NCBI GenBank assembly: GCA_902810745.1
Contig: CADDYW010000003.1
Coordinates: 62,001 to 126,000, forward strand
Source: Chloroflexota bacterium
Lineage (GTDB): Bacteria; Chloroflexota; UBA6077; FW602-bin22; CADDYW01
DNA: 64,000 nt
Reading direction: 5' to 3'
Part shown: positions 49,409 through 58,977 of the stretch, piece after piece
Layout: each line of letters begins with the position of its first letter
Numbering within the stretch: position 1 is the stretch's first letter
Notes under the pieces: generated by a model
Databases searched by the model: none
Seen by the model: the letters and a program-made list of their open reading frames with translations, nothing else
What the model was told of the DNA's origin: nothing
Translations under genes and position numbers: made by a program

Positions 49409-50767
49409 GTGACCGAGATCAAGCCTCGTCAGTCCTACCTCGGCGCCAGTGTCATCTTCCGCGACCTGGGTCGCGAGTACCCGCTGATCGAGCGCGCCGA
49501 AGGCATCTACCTCTATGATACGAACGGCAAGCGGTACATCGACGGCTCCGGCGGGTCGGCGGTGGTGACCAGTATCGGACACGGCGTGCAGGAGGTAATC
49601 GACGCGGCCGTCGAGCAGATGCGCAAGGTCAGCTACGTGCCGATGCACATGTTCGCCCACCGCCCGCTTCTCGACTTTGCCGATCTGATCGCCAGCCTGA
49701 CTCCGAAGGGTCTCGACCGGGTCTGGTTCGTCTCCGGCGGCTCCGAGGCGACCGAAAACGCGGTCAAGCTCGCGCGTCAGTATCACCTCGAGCGTGGACA
49801 ACCCTCCAAGTTCAAGATCATCAGTCGGTGGCAGAGCTATCACGGGGCGACGCTCGGCGCGCTCGCCTACGGCGGTCACACGTTTCGACGGCGTAAGTAC
49901 GTGCCCATGCTCCACGACCAGCCGAAGATTCCGCCCGCGTACCGCTATCGCTGCGCCTTCTGCAAAGATGCACCGGCGTGCAATCTCGAATGCGCCAACG
50001 CCCTCGAGCGAACGATCCGGCTGGAAGGCGAAGAGAACGTCGCCGCGTTCATCGCCGAGCCGGTCGTCGGCGCGGCCCTTGGCGCCGTTCCCGCGCCGGA
50101 TGGGTACTTCCAGCGGATCCGCGAGATCTGCGACCGCTACGACGTCCTGCTCATCGCCGACGAGGTGATGACCGGCTTCGGCCGCACCGGCGTGATGTTC
50201 GCGATGAATCACTGGAACGTCGTGCCAGACATCGTGACCGTCGCCAAGGGGATCAGCGGCGGATACACCCCGCTCGGGGCGGTGATCGTTCGGAGCGCGA
50301 TCGTCGAGCAGTTCGAACGCAATCGTTCGAACTTCGTCGGCGGGCACACCTACGTCGGCAACCCGCTCTCCTGCGCGGTGGGTCTGGCGGTCGTGCGCTA
50401 CCTCGTCGAGCACGATCTGGCGACGAAGGCGCGGGAGAACGGCAAGTATATGCTCGCGCGTTTCGAGGAGCTTCGCTCGCACCCGATCGTCGGCGATGTT
50501 CGCGGTCAGGGGCTGATGGTCGGCCTGGAGTTCGTCCGGGACCGCGCGACGAAGGAGCCATTCCCGCCAGAGCAGCGCATCGCGGCGCGCATCGGGCTGG
50601 AAGCGCTGGATCGCGGCCTGGTGACCTACCCCGGCACCGGCTCGGTCGACGGCGTCCTGGGCGACCACATGCTCTTCGGCCCCCCGCTGATCATCACCCG
50701 CGCGCAGATTGACGACCTGGTAGCCATCCTCGATCAGGCGATTACAGCGGTCGAACGGCAAGTGTAA
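49409..50767 (+). CDS. Class III (omega/GABA/ornithine-type) aminotransferase
   Basis: 452 residues, GTG 49409 with AGGAGGAG upstream. GGSEATENAVKLAR, WQSYHGATLGALA, ADEVMTGFGRTG and the PLP Lys280 in TVAKGISGGYTPLGAV are standard for subgroup II. A Cys-rich insert (RCAFCKDAPACNLECANALE, about residues 180-200) has four Cys and may bind a metal; I have seen this kind of insert in related, poorly characterised class III enzymes. Substrate not assignable. It is the last gene of the operon. Confidence 0.85.
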   Translation: MTEIKPRQSYLGASVIFRDLGREYPLIERAEGIYLYDTNGKRYIDGSGGSAVVTSIGHGVQEVIDAAVEQMRKVSYVPMHMFAHRPLLDFADLIASLTPKGLDRVWFVSGGSEATENAVKLARQYHLERGQPSKFKIISRWQSYHGATLGALAYGGHTFRRRKYVPMLHDQPKIPPAYRYRCAFCKDAPACNLECANALERTIRLEGEENVAAFIAEPVVGAALGAVPAPDGYFQRIREICDRYDVLLIADEVMTGFGRTGVMFAMNHWNVVPDIVTVAKGISGGYTPLGAVIVRSAIVEQFERNRSNFVGGHTYVGNPLSCAVGLAVVRYLVEHDLATKARENGKYMLARFEELRSHPIVGDVRGQGLMVGLEFVRDRATKEPFPPEQRIAARIGLEALDRGLVTYPGTGSVDGVLGDHMLFGPPLIITRAQIDDLVAILDQAITAVERQV

Positions 50768-50789
50768 GGCAGGATCAGGGATCAGGGGA

Positions 50790-51420
50790 CGCGGCCACCT
50801 GCCTGACCGACCGTCGCAGCCGCCCTGCTTTGTCCGCTTCGCCGCCTTCGTCCGCTGCCTCACCGACTGGCGCACGGATCGCGCGCGCTCCCGTCACCGT
50901 CTGAAGACGCCCGTCCGCCAGCGCGTCTTCCAGCTGGCCGGAGGCGACGAGGACCTCGACGACGCTGACACCTTGCGTTCCGATCCCCTCTCCAAGCGCG
51001 CCTTGGGTCAGACGCCGATCTCCAGCCACGATCCCACCAGGCAGCCCACCCGCTCGTACCTGGAGAACTCTATCGATCGGCGCATCTGCGAGCGGCTGTG
51101 GTGGGCGTTGGTCGCTTTCCGCGTGCGCGAGCGCCAGCACGTGTATCATCTCCCGACGGTCTTCCACGGTGACGCAGGGGACCTGGTCTCTGCCAACCCG
51201 CGGCCCGGCACCGTGCACGCCAGCCGCCTCCTGGCTCTAGACCCGCTCCACGATCAAGCTGCGCGCTGACAGTGGCGTCGTGATCCTGCGCGTAGGGCGG
51301 TCCTGCGAACGGGAGGGGATCACCGACACCACCGGCGTCGCCCCCGACGCCCGACTTAAGCCGCGCGCCCGGGCTCTGCTCATCTACGCAATTGCCCGGT
51401 AAAAAGCCATTGGTGGTCGC
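50790..51420 (+). mobile_element. Decayed IS1380-family transposase
   Basis: The 866-base gap after the aminotransferase operon has no intact gene, but carries pieces of an IS1380 transposase. In one frame: RQRVFQLAGGDEDLDDADTL, RSDPLSKRALGQTP, SYLENS, then YHLPTVFHGDAGDL and RPGTVHASR. In the next frame: TIKLRADSGVVILR and EREGITDTTGVAPDARLK. These follow the family order (the doubled D at DADTLRxDP, the VLRPGNxHASRG block, the RADSGF block). At least one internal deletion and one frameshift have occurred. Terminal repeats were not identified. The rest, 51421-51633, shows nothing recognisable. Confidence 0.7.
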
Positions 51421-51633
51421 CAGGTCCGGCTCTGCAGGAAAGCAACGTCTACGGCAAAGAGCTAGGACAAGGAGCGGTGGGCGGCCGACACGGCCAGGGC
51501 ACGGGCCAAAAAGTCACGCCACTCGCTTCGTGGGCACGACCGCGCACCGCCACCTGTGCGCAGTCTCTGTTTTCTACGTCGACCACAGCAGGCCCGAGCA
51601 GTGGACTGACCACCGAACAAAGCTCCGAGGTCT

Positions 51634-52410
51634 TCAGCGTGCGCCGTCGGGAGACTCCTTCGGGACAGTCACCGCCGCGCGCTGGCCGAGGTAGGCTTCT
51701 CGGACCGCCGGATTGGCGAGGAGTTCACGGGCATTGCCCTCGAGGATCAGGACACCGGTCTGGAGAACATAGCCGCGCGCGGCGATCGAGAGGGCGAGGG
51801 TGGCGTTCTGCTCGACCATGAAGACGCTGACTCCCTGGCGATTGATCTGGGCGATCAGGTCCAGAACCCGCTCGACGACGATCGGAGCCAGTCCCATCGT
51901 CGGCTCGTCCATGCAGATCAGGCGCGGGCGACTCATGAGCGCCCGCGCCATCGCGAGCATCTGCTGTTCTCCGCCGCTCAACGTACCTGCCAGCTGGCGA
52001 CGGCGCTCGGCAAGGCGGGGGAAGAGCTCATACACTCGCTGGAGATCCTGGCGGATCCCCTGCTGGTCGCTCCGCAGGTAGGATCCCATGCGGAGATTCT
52101 CCTCGATCGTCATCGCTGGAAAGACGTGGCGCGCCTCCGGCACCGACGCCAGGCCACGGCGAATGCGCGCGGCCGTCGGCTGGTCGGTGACATCCTCGCC
52201 ATCGATCCGCACCCGGCCGCGCCGTGGCCGCAGCAGGCCGAGAATGACCTTCATCGTCGTTGATTTGCCGGAGGCGTTGCCACCGAGCAAGCAGACGATC
52301 TCACCCGGCTCGACCCGGAGGGAGACATTAGCGAGCGCCTGGACCGCTCCGTAGAAGGCATCGACATTCTCCAACGCCAGGAGCGGGGGCGTGACTATCG
52401 ATTGGTCCAT
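51634..52410 (-). CDS. livF: Branched-chain amino-acid ABC transporter ATPase (LivF)
   Basis: 258 residues with Walker A GGNASGKST, signature LSGGEQQMLAMARAL, Walker B RLICMDEPTMGLAP and H-loop VEQN. The conserved FPAMTIEENL and GLAPIVVERVLDLI are typical of LivF. It powers uptake of branched-chain amino acids or related compounds with LivG. The P-loop has Ala-Ser (GGNASGKST) rather than the commoner GPNGAGKST, still within range. Last gene of the operon; LivG stops five bases upstream of its start. Confidence 0.9.
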   Translation of the reverse strand: MDQSIVTPPLLALENVDAFYGAVQALANVSLRVEPGEIVCLLGGNASGKSTTMKVILGLLRPRRGRVRIDGEDVTDQPTAARIRRGLASVPEARHVFPAMTIEENLRMGSYLRSDQQGIRQDLQRVYELFPRLAERRRQLAGTLSGGEQQMLAMARALMSRPRLICMDEPTMGLAPIVVERVLDLIAQINRQGVSVFMVEQNATLALSIAARGYVLQTGVLILEGNARELLANPAVREAYLGQRAAVTVPKESPDGAR

Positions 52411-52415
52411 GGGAG

Positions 52416-53276
52416 CTATTCGATTCCCGTCGCGGCGCGGCGGCGGCCGAGATAGGCCTCGATCACCCGCTCGTCGTCCTGAATCACGGACGGCGGTCCC
52501 TCGGCAATCGACTGACCGTAATCGAGAACAATCACCCGATCAGAGAGGGTCATGACCAGATCCAGCTTGTGCTCGATCAACAGCATGGTGAAGCCCTCCG
52601 CGCGCAGAGCCGCGAGCTGGTCGAGCACCTCTGCCGTCTCTGTCGGATTCATACCGGCCGTTGGTTCATCCAGCAGGAGCAGGAGCGGGTGCATCGCCAG
52701 CGCTCGGGCGATCTCGGTGCGGCGGCGATTCGCGTACGACAGCGAGTAGGCCAGGTGATCCTGACGCGGCAGAAGGCGATCGCCAAAGCGGGCGAGCTGC
52801 TGCCGCATCTCCTTCTCGAGCCGCGCCTCCTCCGTCCGCACAGCCCGCGGCCGCGCCAGCGCGGTAACCGTCTCGGCAAGGAGAGAGATCCACCACACGA
52901 TCGGCCGATGCCGGAGGCCCGGCATCGGCCGCGTCGCCCGAAGATGCCGATGCATGCCGACCAGCACATTCTCTCGAACAGTCATATTGCCGAAAACTCG
53001 TCCGTTCTGAAAGGTACGGGCAATCCCCAGCTCCGCGATGCGGTCCGGCGAGAGGCCGTCAATGCGCCGATCAGCGAAGAGAATCTCACCCGCGTCCGGA
53101 CGGAGCAGACCGCTAATGAGGTTGAAAACGGTAGTCTTGCCGGAGCCGTTCGGACCGATAATGCTCACCGTCTCACGCGGCAGGACGTCGAAGGAAAGGC
53201 CGTCGACAGCGCGGATTCCGCCAAAGGACTTGACCAGGGCACGCACCCGAAGTAAGGGGGTCTGGCTCGCGTTCAT
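52416..53276 (-). CDS. livG: Branched-chain amino-acid ABC transporter ATPase (LivG)
   Basis: 286 residues. Walker A GPNGSGKTT, ARTFQNGRVFGNMTVRENVL with the Q-loop, Walker B LLLLDEPTAGMNPTET and IEHKLDLVM. The ABC signature (LSYANRRRTEIARAL) is of the LivG form, LSYxxxRxxEIARAL, which lacks the usual GGQ. The ATG overlaps the LivHM stop by four bases. Confidence 0.9.
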   Translation of the reverse strand: MNASQTPLLRVRALVKSFGGIRAVDGLSFDVLPRETVSIIGPNGSGKTTVFNLISGLLRPDAGEILFADRRIDGLSPDRIAELGIARTFQNGRVFGNMTVRENVLVGMHRHLRATRPMPGLRHRPIVWWISLLAETVTALARPRAVRTEEARLEKEMRQQLARFGDRLLPRQDHLAYSLSYANRRRTEIARALAMHPLLLLLDEPTAGMNPTETAEVLDQLAALRAEGFTMLLIEHKLDLVMTLSDRVIVLDYGQSIAEGPPSVIQDDERVIEAYLGRRRAATGIE

Positions 53277-55084
53277 TGGCTTCCCAACAAGCCCTGCGGG
53301 CGAAAGCGAACGAGGAGGAGGAGGAGCAGGCCGTAGCCGAGCATTCTTACGTCGTGGAGGGGACGGAAGAGCTCCGGGCCGCCAACCAGAATGGCCGCGC
53401 CCACCAGGGCGCCGAACACATTGGCCATTCCGCCCAGAACCACGATCGTCAGTGCAAGGATTGAGATGGTCACATCGAAGATGTCCGGACTGATGAAGGT
53501 ATACAGATGGGCAAGCAGACTGCCCCCGAGCCCGGTCATGAATGCGCCCAAGGCGAACGCGAGCGACTTGTAGCTCGCAAGATGAATCCCAAAAGACTGG
53601 GCGGCGATCTCATCCTCACGAATGGCGCGCCAGGCGCGGCCCAGGTGTGAATGCTGAAGCCCGGCAGTAAGCGCGGCACATACCAGGAGCACCGCCAGCG
53701 CCAGCAGGTAGAAATCACGCGGCGCAACGATCGAGTACCCGAAGAGTACCGGCGGCGGGATATTGGTCACACCCATTGGCCCGTGGGTCAGCCACTCAGC
53801 ATTGAGAAGAACTGAGGTGACCATCGCCCCGATACCCAGGGTGACGATGGCCACGTAGTGACCCCGCAGGCTGAGCGCGGGTGCCACGATCACCGCGCCG
53901 ATGATCGCGGCGAGCAGGCCAGCCGCGGGCAGTGCCAGCCAGAACGCCCACGCGTGCTCCTTGGTCAGGAGCGCAGAGGCGTACGCCCCGATAGCGAAGA
54001 GGCCGGCCTGGCCGAGCGAGATCTGCCCGGCCGTGCCGGCCAGCAGGGTCAGCGAGAGGGCCAGGATCGCGAAGACCGCGACCAGCGCCGCGATCTGCAG
54101 GACGTAATCGCTGGCCACGAGCGGCAGGACGAGGAGGATCACGATGAGCAAGGCGATCTGCCAGCGCGCGAACCGGATTGCCGAACTGCCCCCGAAGAAG
54201 GTGCCGGTGAGCGGTTCGCGAAACGCCACCCCTGTCGAGCCCAGCAGGCCGTTTGGGCGCAGCCAGAGCACCCCGACCAGCACGGCAAAGGCGATCAGCT
54301 GGCGCGTGCTCCCACCGAGATAGGTGACACCCAGGCTTTCCCCTACGCCGAGCAGGAGACCGCCAATCACTGCCCCCGGCAGACTGCCGAGCCCGCCCAG
54401 CGTCGCCGCGGCGAATCCCTCCAGGCCCGCGCTGAAACCGATCGTGGGATTTACGTTCCCATAGTACATGCCGACGAGCACGCCCCCGATACCGGCCAGC
54501 GCAGAGGCGATCGCGAAGGACAGCCCCTGGATCATCCCGACATTTACTCCCATCTGCTGGGCCGCGTCGCGGTCCTGTGCAGCCGCGCGGATGGCCAGCC
54601 CAAGGCGCGTGTATCGCAGAAACGCCCATAACGCGCCCACGCTGACAACGCTTACCGCGAGAATGCTCAGATCGAGGACTCCAAAGCGCAGGTCACCAAC
54701 TCGGAAGTTGTTGGTCGGCAAGAGAGTGGGGAAATGACGCGTCTCGGGGGAGAAGATCAGCTGGGACGAATAATCCAGGATGAGGGAGATCGCCACGGTC
54801 GAGAGAAGCGGCGCGATCGGGGGAGCGGTGGCGAGAGGACGAACGGCCAGACGCTCGATAGCGAAACCGAGCGCCGCAGTGAAGATAATCACCGCGGCAA
54901 GCGCGGCCCAGAAAGGCCAGCCGAGCGCAGTCAGGATCCACCAGCCGAGCATGGCCCCGACGGCGAACACTGAGCCGTGGGCAAAGTTCACCAGGTCGGC
55001 GACCCCAAAGATGAGCGAGAGGCCGATCGCGATCAGCGCGTAGGTGTTGCCGTTGATCAGGCCGCTGACGAGGGCGTCAAACAC
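53273..55084 (-). CDS. Fused LivH-LivM permease
   Basis: 603 residues from GTG 55084, with GGGAG upstream. Residues 1-290 are a full LivH: VSGLINGNTYALIAIGLSLI, NFAHGSVFAVGAMLGWW, FAIASALAGIGGVLVGMYYG, AATLGGLGSLPGAVIGGLLLG. Residues 300-603 are a full LivM: GTAGQISLGQAGLFAIGAYA, GHYVAIVTLGIG, RAWRAIREDEIAAQSFGI, GLGGSLLAHLYTFISPD and VLGGMANVFGALVGAAIL. The halves are joined without a stop, so one polypeptide replaces the usual heterodimer. The open frame continues to 55180 but lacks a ribosome binding site there. Confidence 0.9.
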   Translation of the reverse strand: MFDALVSGLINGNTYALIAIGLSLIFGVADLVNFAHGSVFAVGAMLGWWILTALGWPFWAALAAVIIFTAALGFAIERLAVRPLATAPPIAPLLSTVAISLILDYSSQLIFSPETRHFPTLLPTNNFRVGDLRFGVLDLSILAVSVVSVGALWAFLRYTRLGLAIRAAAQDRDAAQQMGVNVGMIQGLSFAIASALAGIGGVLVGMYYGNVNPTIGFSAGLEGFAAATLGGLGSLPGAVIGGLLLGVGESLGVTYLGGSTRQLIAFAVLVGVLWLRPNGLLGSTGVAFREPLTGTFFGGSSAIRFARWQIALLIVILLVLPLVASDYVLQIAALVAVFAILALSLTLLAGTAGQISLGQAGLFAIGAYASALLTKEHAWAFWLALPAAGLLAAIIGAVIVAPALSLRGHYVAIVTLGIGAMVTSVLLNAEWLTHGPMGVTNIPPPVLFGYSIVAPRDFYLLALAVLLVCAALTAGLQHSHLGRAWRAIREDEIAAQSFGIHLASYKSLAFALGAFMTGLGGSLLAHLYTFISPDIFDVTISILALTIVVLGGMANVFGALVGAAILVGGPELFRPLHDVRMLGYGLLLLLLVRFRPQGLLGSQ

Positions 55085-55254
55085 TGGGTCGCTCCCACCC
55101 CGGCATCCGCCTAACGTGGCGGACGCTGGGGCTGCCGATGATCCCGCGTCCCGGGCCGAGCGGCCCGGCAGCAAGAGCATCGTCAGCTAGTCTCACCTTG
55201 CCGTCAGCGTGCGTATGGTGCAAGCCTGCCATTCATCACCTAAATGTCAGCTGA

Positions 55255-56514
55255 CTAGCCACTGCCCATCGCAAAGGGAACAAACTGGCCATTCTTGACC
55301 TGGATCGGGACGGCCTTAGCATTTTCAACGCGTCGGTCCGGACCGAACTTGAACGGTCCATAGATGACGCTGGGGATGTCCGTTCCAGTCGCCATCGTCT
55401 TCTGGATTGCCATCCGATCAAAGCCCCCCTTGTCGGTGGCCCAGGTAATAATCTTCACGGCATCATAGGCGAGGGCGGCGAACTGGTCCGGCGTCTCATT
55501 GTACTTCTGGCGATAGCGCTTGACGAAGTCCTGAACCTCCGGCCGTGGGTTGTCAGGGAAGAAGACCGTCGTCATCACCACGCCATTCACCGCGTCTCCA
55601 CCTAGCTTGAGGAACTGCGGCGAGTAGCAGGCGCCGTTGGCGATCACCTTGGCGTCGATGCCCAGAGCTCGCGCCTGCTGCATGATCAAGGCACCGTCAG
55701 TGTAGTAGGAGATCAGTGCGAGCACCTCTGGCCCGGCACCCCGCACCTTGCTGAGAATCGGTTTGAAGTCCTTCTCCGTCTCGAGATAGCTCTCGACCGC
55801 GACGACCTCTCCGCCGAGCGACTTGAGCGTATCAACGTAGATCTGCTGGGTCACCTTCCCCCAATCAGTGTTCCGATAGAGCACCGCCTGCTTCTTTCCT
55901 AGCGACCGGAAGCCAGTCTGCGCTAGAAACGCGGCATCCTGCTGCTGGGTGAGAACAATGCTGAACATGAACTCGCCGCCCTTGGTGAAGTCCGGGTGGG
56001 AGTTGGTGAAGCCGAACTGGACCATCTTTGCCCGCTCGTAGATCGGCGAGGCCGCCATTGAGGCCGGACTAGCAAAATCCCCCAGCTCGGCTAGGATGCG
56101 GGGATCATCGACAAACTTCTGAGCCACCGGTACCGCCTGCTTCGGGTCCGACTGGGTATCCTCGTAGTCCAGCTCGACCTTCCGTCCCTTCACGCCACCG
56201 CTGCCATTAATCTCCTCAAGGGCCATCGTCATGGCCTGCTTCCAGATGCGGCCGTATTCAGCATTATTGCCACTGAAGGGACCGGAGACACCGTACCAAA
56301 CCGACTCGCCTGCTGCCGCCCCCGTTGGGCTCGCCGCGGCGGTAGGCGTCGCCGCCGGAGCCACCGTGGGAGACGTCCCGCCCCCACCGGTCGGCGCCGG
56401 GGACGAACCAGTCGTGGGCGCAGGTGACGGCGCAGTCCCTCCGCAGGCAGCCAGCACCGCCGCGCCGATCCCGAGGGCAACGCCGGCCAGGAATCGCCGC
56501 CGAGTCGTCTTCAC
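55255..56514 (-). CDS. Branched-chain amino-acid-type substrate-binding lipoprotein
   Basis: 419 residues from GTG 56514 (GGAGG nine bases upstream). The signal has a twin-arginine pattern (TTRRRFLAG) and a lipobox (VLAACGG), so it may be a Tat-exported lipoprotein. A Pro/Thr/Ser linker precedes the two-lobed Peripla_BP_6 domain (WYGVSGPFSGNNAEYGR, YEDTQSDPKQAVPVAQKFVDD, AVLYRNTDWGK). It lies 170 bases before the permease gene. The ligand cannot be told from the sequence; many such proteins bind amides, urea or aromatic acids. Confidence 0.88.
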   Translation of the reverse strand: MKTTRRRFLAGVALGIGAAVLAACGGTAPSPAPTTGSSPAPTGGGGTSPTVAPAATPTAAASPTGAAAGESVWYGVSGPFSGNNAEYGRIWKQAMTMALEEINGSGGVKGRKVELDYEDTQSDPKQAVPVAQKFVDDPRILAELGDFASPASMAASPIYERAKMVQFGFTNSHPDFTKGGEFMFSIVLTQQQDAAFLAQTGFRSLGKKQAVLYRNTDWGKVTQQIYVDTLKSLGGEVVAVESYLETEKDFKPILSKVRGAGPEVLALISYYTDGALIMQQARALGIDAKVIANGACYSPQFLKLGGDAVNGVVMTTVFFPDNPRPEVQDFVKRYRQKYNETPDQFAALAYDAVKIITWATDKGGFDRMAIQKTMATGTDIPSVIYGPFKFGPDRRVENAKAVPIQVKNGQFVPFAMGSG

Positions 56515-56636
56515 TTGTTCAAACCTCCACGAGTTTATCTCACGCCGCGTGTTGATGCAGAAACAGCCCACACCACCGGCCGCGCTTTGCCAATTCGTGC
56601 CGACCGTCTGGCCGATCTTACAATCAGTCGATCAAC

Positions 56637-56665
56637 AATATAAACAATTCCTGCCGCTGCGGCAA
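56637..56665 (-). promoter_or_regulatory. Promoter of the Liv-type operon
   Basis: On the minus strand TTGCCG (plus 56660-56665), a 17-base spacer and TATATT (56637-56642), in the gap between the URO-D family gene and the binding protein. Confidence 0.55.
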
Positions 56666-56685
56666 CGATTTGCCCAAGCCTCAGC

Positions 56686-57684
56686 TCACCCAATCGGCTC
56701 GAGCGCGGCCTCGCGAGCTGCACGCAGGCTCGCTTCGGAAACGATGGTTGGGACACCGCAGCCCGGTGCCAGAAGGAGGCCGCGTCCGTTTGTCTGGGCA
56801 ATTGCATCGCGCACCTCGGCGGCAATCTCCTCCGGCATCCCGAGCACGAGCGTCCGCTCGTGATCGATTCCCCCGGCCAGGCACCTGGTCGTTCGAGCAC
56901 GTGCTGCAGCCAGCGTGGGACCGCTGGCCCGGTCGTACCAGTTCAGCACGTGGGACGGGTAGATCGCCAGCTCATCGAACATCAGGTCGTCGCCATGGAG
57001 ATGGAGCATGGTCAGGCGGGAGCGGCCGTGCACATCATCGAGAACCGCGCGATCGTACAGCTGCCCGATGGATCGGTACTCAGTCTCGGTCATGACCCGC
57101 CGGCTCGCCTGTTGAATCGCATAGAACAGGCCATCAGCGCCCTGATCGAGGCAGGCCTGGGCAAAGTGAAGCAGGGTGCGGGTGATCGCACGCAGTCCCG
57201 CGTGGACGGCATCCGGATACTCGCGCAGGTGGCGCACGAAGACGGCCTCACCCGCCAGCTGGGAGGCGATCATCGACGGGGCGAAGAGAGTGGCCAGAAT
57301 CGGAGCCTCGCCTTTCAGCTCGTCAGCCACCAGCCGCAGAACCCGCAGTTGCTCGCCGAACGTTCCCACGTCCGGCGAGAGAACCGGCAGTCGCTCCCAG
57401 TCACCCGGCTCCCGCACCGCATAGCGCTCGGTGAGCAGGTAGCCGCGGGTCGGGTGGTAGCCGCGAAAGGTCACCCCCCAGTCCTCGGTACACCAGGAAC
57501 TGCGGAACATGACCTTGACGTAGTCCATGTCATATCGGCGGTGCAGGTCGATCGTGGCGCGGGCAAGCCGCTCCGGATCGCGGTCGACCTCGGGAAGATG
57601 CATCCAGAATGCGAACGGTACCCGATCCACCGGCCGACCGGCTATAGCCGCTTCGACCCGCTCCCACTTCGCGCTGGTCGCCAT
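56686..57684 (-). CDS. Uroporphyrinogen decarboxylase-family protein
   Basis: 332 residues; GAGGAGG upstream of ATG 57684. The URO-D (beta/alpha)8 barrel is suggested by MATSAKWERVEAAIAGRPVD, RVPFAFWMH, MDYVKVMFRSSW, GADGLFYAIQ, MLHLHGDDL and the end GRGLLLAPGCGVPT. Genuine HemE has an N-terminal RQAGRYLPEY motif, which is absent. The MtbA/MtaA/CmuA-like and HemE-like relatives include corrinoid methyltransferases, so it may act on a methylated substrate. It precedes the Liv-type importer; a shared substrate is possible. Confidence 0.75.
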   Translation of the reverse strand: MATSAKWERVEAAIAGRPVDRVPFAFWMHLPEVDRDPERLARATIDLHRRYDMDYVKVMFRSSWCTEDWGVTFRGYHPTRGYLLTERYAVREPGDWERLPVLSPDVGTFGEQLRVLRLVADELKGEAPILATLFAPSMIASQLAGEAVFVRHLREYPDAVHAGLRAITRTLLHFAQACLDQGADGLFYAIQQASRRVMTETEYRSIGQLYDRAVLDDVHGRSRLTMLHLHGDDLMFDELAIYPSHVLNWYDRASGPTLAAARARTTRCLAGGIDHERTLVLGMPEEIAAEVRDAIAQTNGRGLLLAPGCGVPTIVSEASLRAAREAALEPIG

Positions 57685-57771
57685 CGGATCCTCCTCAAAA
57701 GAAAAGCCTTCTCGCGGTACCGGCCGGCCGCATCACGACCTACATGTCAGGCTGCCGGGGTGCCCTCTGAC

Positions 57772-57777
57772 ATCATA
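57772..57777 (-). promoter_or_regulatory. -10 element of the URO-D family gene
   Basis: TATGAT on the minus strand, 88 bases upstream of the ATG; TGGCTG 17 bases further up is a poor -35. Confidence 0.35.
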
Positions 57778-57800
57778 GCGCGCGGGCACGGTGCCAGCCA

Positions 57801-58977
57801 TCGGGAGTTCTGACCGCTCCTGCGGGCCAATCGCGGACACGCCCTTTGCTCAGGATCACATGGAGACAGCCGGGATACAGCACGAGATGACTTGGATCTC
57901 GCCGGAACGGTAACCCACTTTTCGCGGCAAACGGGGCTCTTCCGTAGCCGGTATCCCTCCGTCGGAGCACCCCATTACCAAAGCTGGAGTCTTTCGCCGC
58001 GACGATCCGTGCGCTGTCCTCCCCGAAACACCCGATCGGGGCCCAGCGGGTATCCTGGCCTCTGCGTGAGAATCACACCGCCGGCTACGCAAGCGGTCAG
58101 ACAGTTCTCCTCGCCTAGCTGAGCACTCTCAAGGACGCGCTACCTGCTGCCAAGGCAACGGTCCGTTTCCAGACGGCACCCAGGCAGCAGGCACCCATCG
58201 TGCCCTTTGCCGCCGAACATCGCCACCCGACCTGTTACCTCCGCGGCGTTCCATCGAAGTCATTAGCCGGACGAGAATGGGCCATACCGAGCCCTGCGAT
58301 CGGCGGCGGGTGATCACCCGTCGATGGGCGCCAATTGTCGCCGGACGGCGTGTGCCACCGGCCGCCGGGTGATGAGCGCCACTTTGCTGCAAGATTCGTC
58401 AGCCGCGCTGGGTCAGCTCAGTGTACCACGGCGTGGACCCCACGATACAGGTAACCCTGTTCTGCAAAATGCCCGTATCCAGCCCGGTCCACGCGTGCTC
58501 GACGCCTCCCGACGCCGTGCAGGTCAGCCGTGCGAGATCCACCATGAACGCGCGGACCGAGTCCAGACGAGCCGTGAGTCCGGGCGGTGGCACGTGGTTC
58601 AAGCCAGGCCACGCCGTTACGACGGAGACCCTTGACGGCGACAGATCACTGCACCATCCTTAGTGAACGGGAGCCTGCAAGGTCTCGGCATCTCGATCCG
58701 ATGGTCGCGATGATGTCCCGACGCAGCGCGAGCACTGTCTGCGCCACGGCTGCCTACCTGGTTTCATCGCGATGCCGTCAGCGCGGATCACCACGGGCTT
58801 CCCGACCGGCCCGTAGAGTGATGCTAGAGGGTCCAAGCCAGTGAGTGACCGGCGCATGGCGGAAAGGCCAGTGCGCGTGCGCTGGATCACCCCGTCCGGC
58901 GGCCCATTGAGCGAGTGCCGGTCTCTATCGACCTTGGTAGCACCTGAGCGGGATCAGACTCGCGAGGAGATGAGGCA
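57801..58977. other. 1.2-kb stretch without a convincing gene
   Basis: Open frames here are short, on both strands, and have no ribosome binding sites or recognisable domains. Small pieces (for example KPVVIRADG on the minus strand near 58790) could be transposase debris, but too little is left to name a family. A short palindrome (GGGTGATCACCC) lies at 58308-58319. It is likely a decayed region, like the gap at 50.8-51.4 kb. Confidence 0.5.

Noticed and set aside
49388-50875. Minus-strand ORF of 495 codons
   Set aside because: It is antisense to the class III aminotransferase, whose PLP site and start are clear.
50775-51218. Minus-strand 147-residue ORF as a gene
   Set aside because: It is antisense to the IS1380 remnant, whose conserved blocks are on the plus strand.
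58595-58611. GGTTCAAGCC as a tRNA T-arm
   Set aside because: No matching acceptor, D or anticodon arms are present around it.
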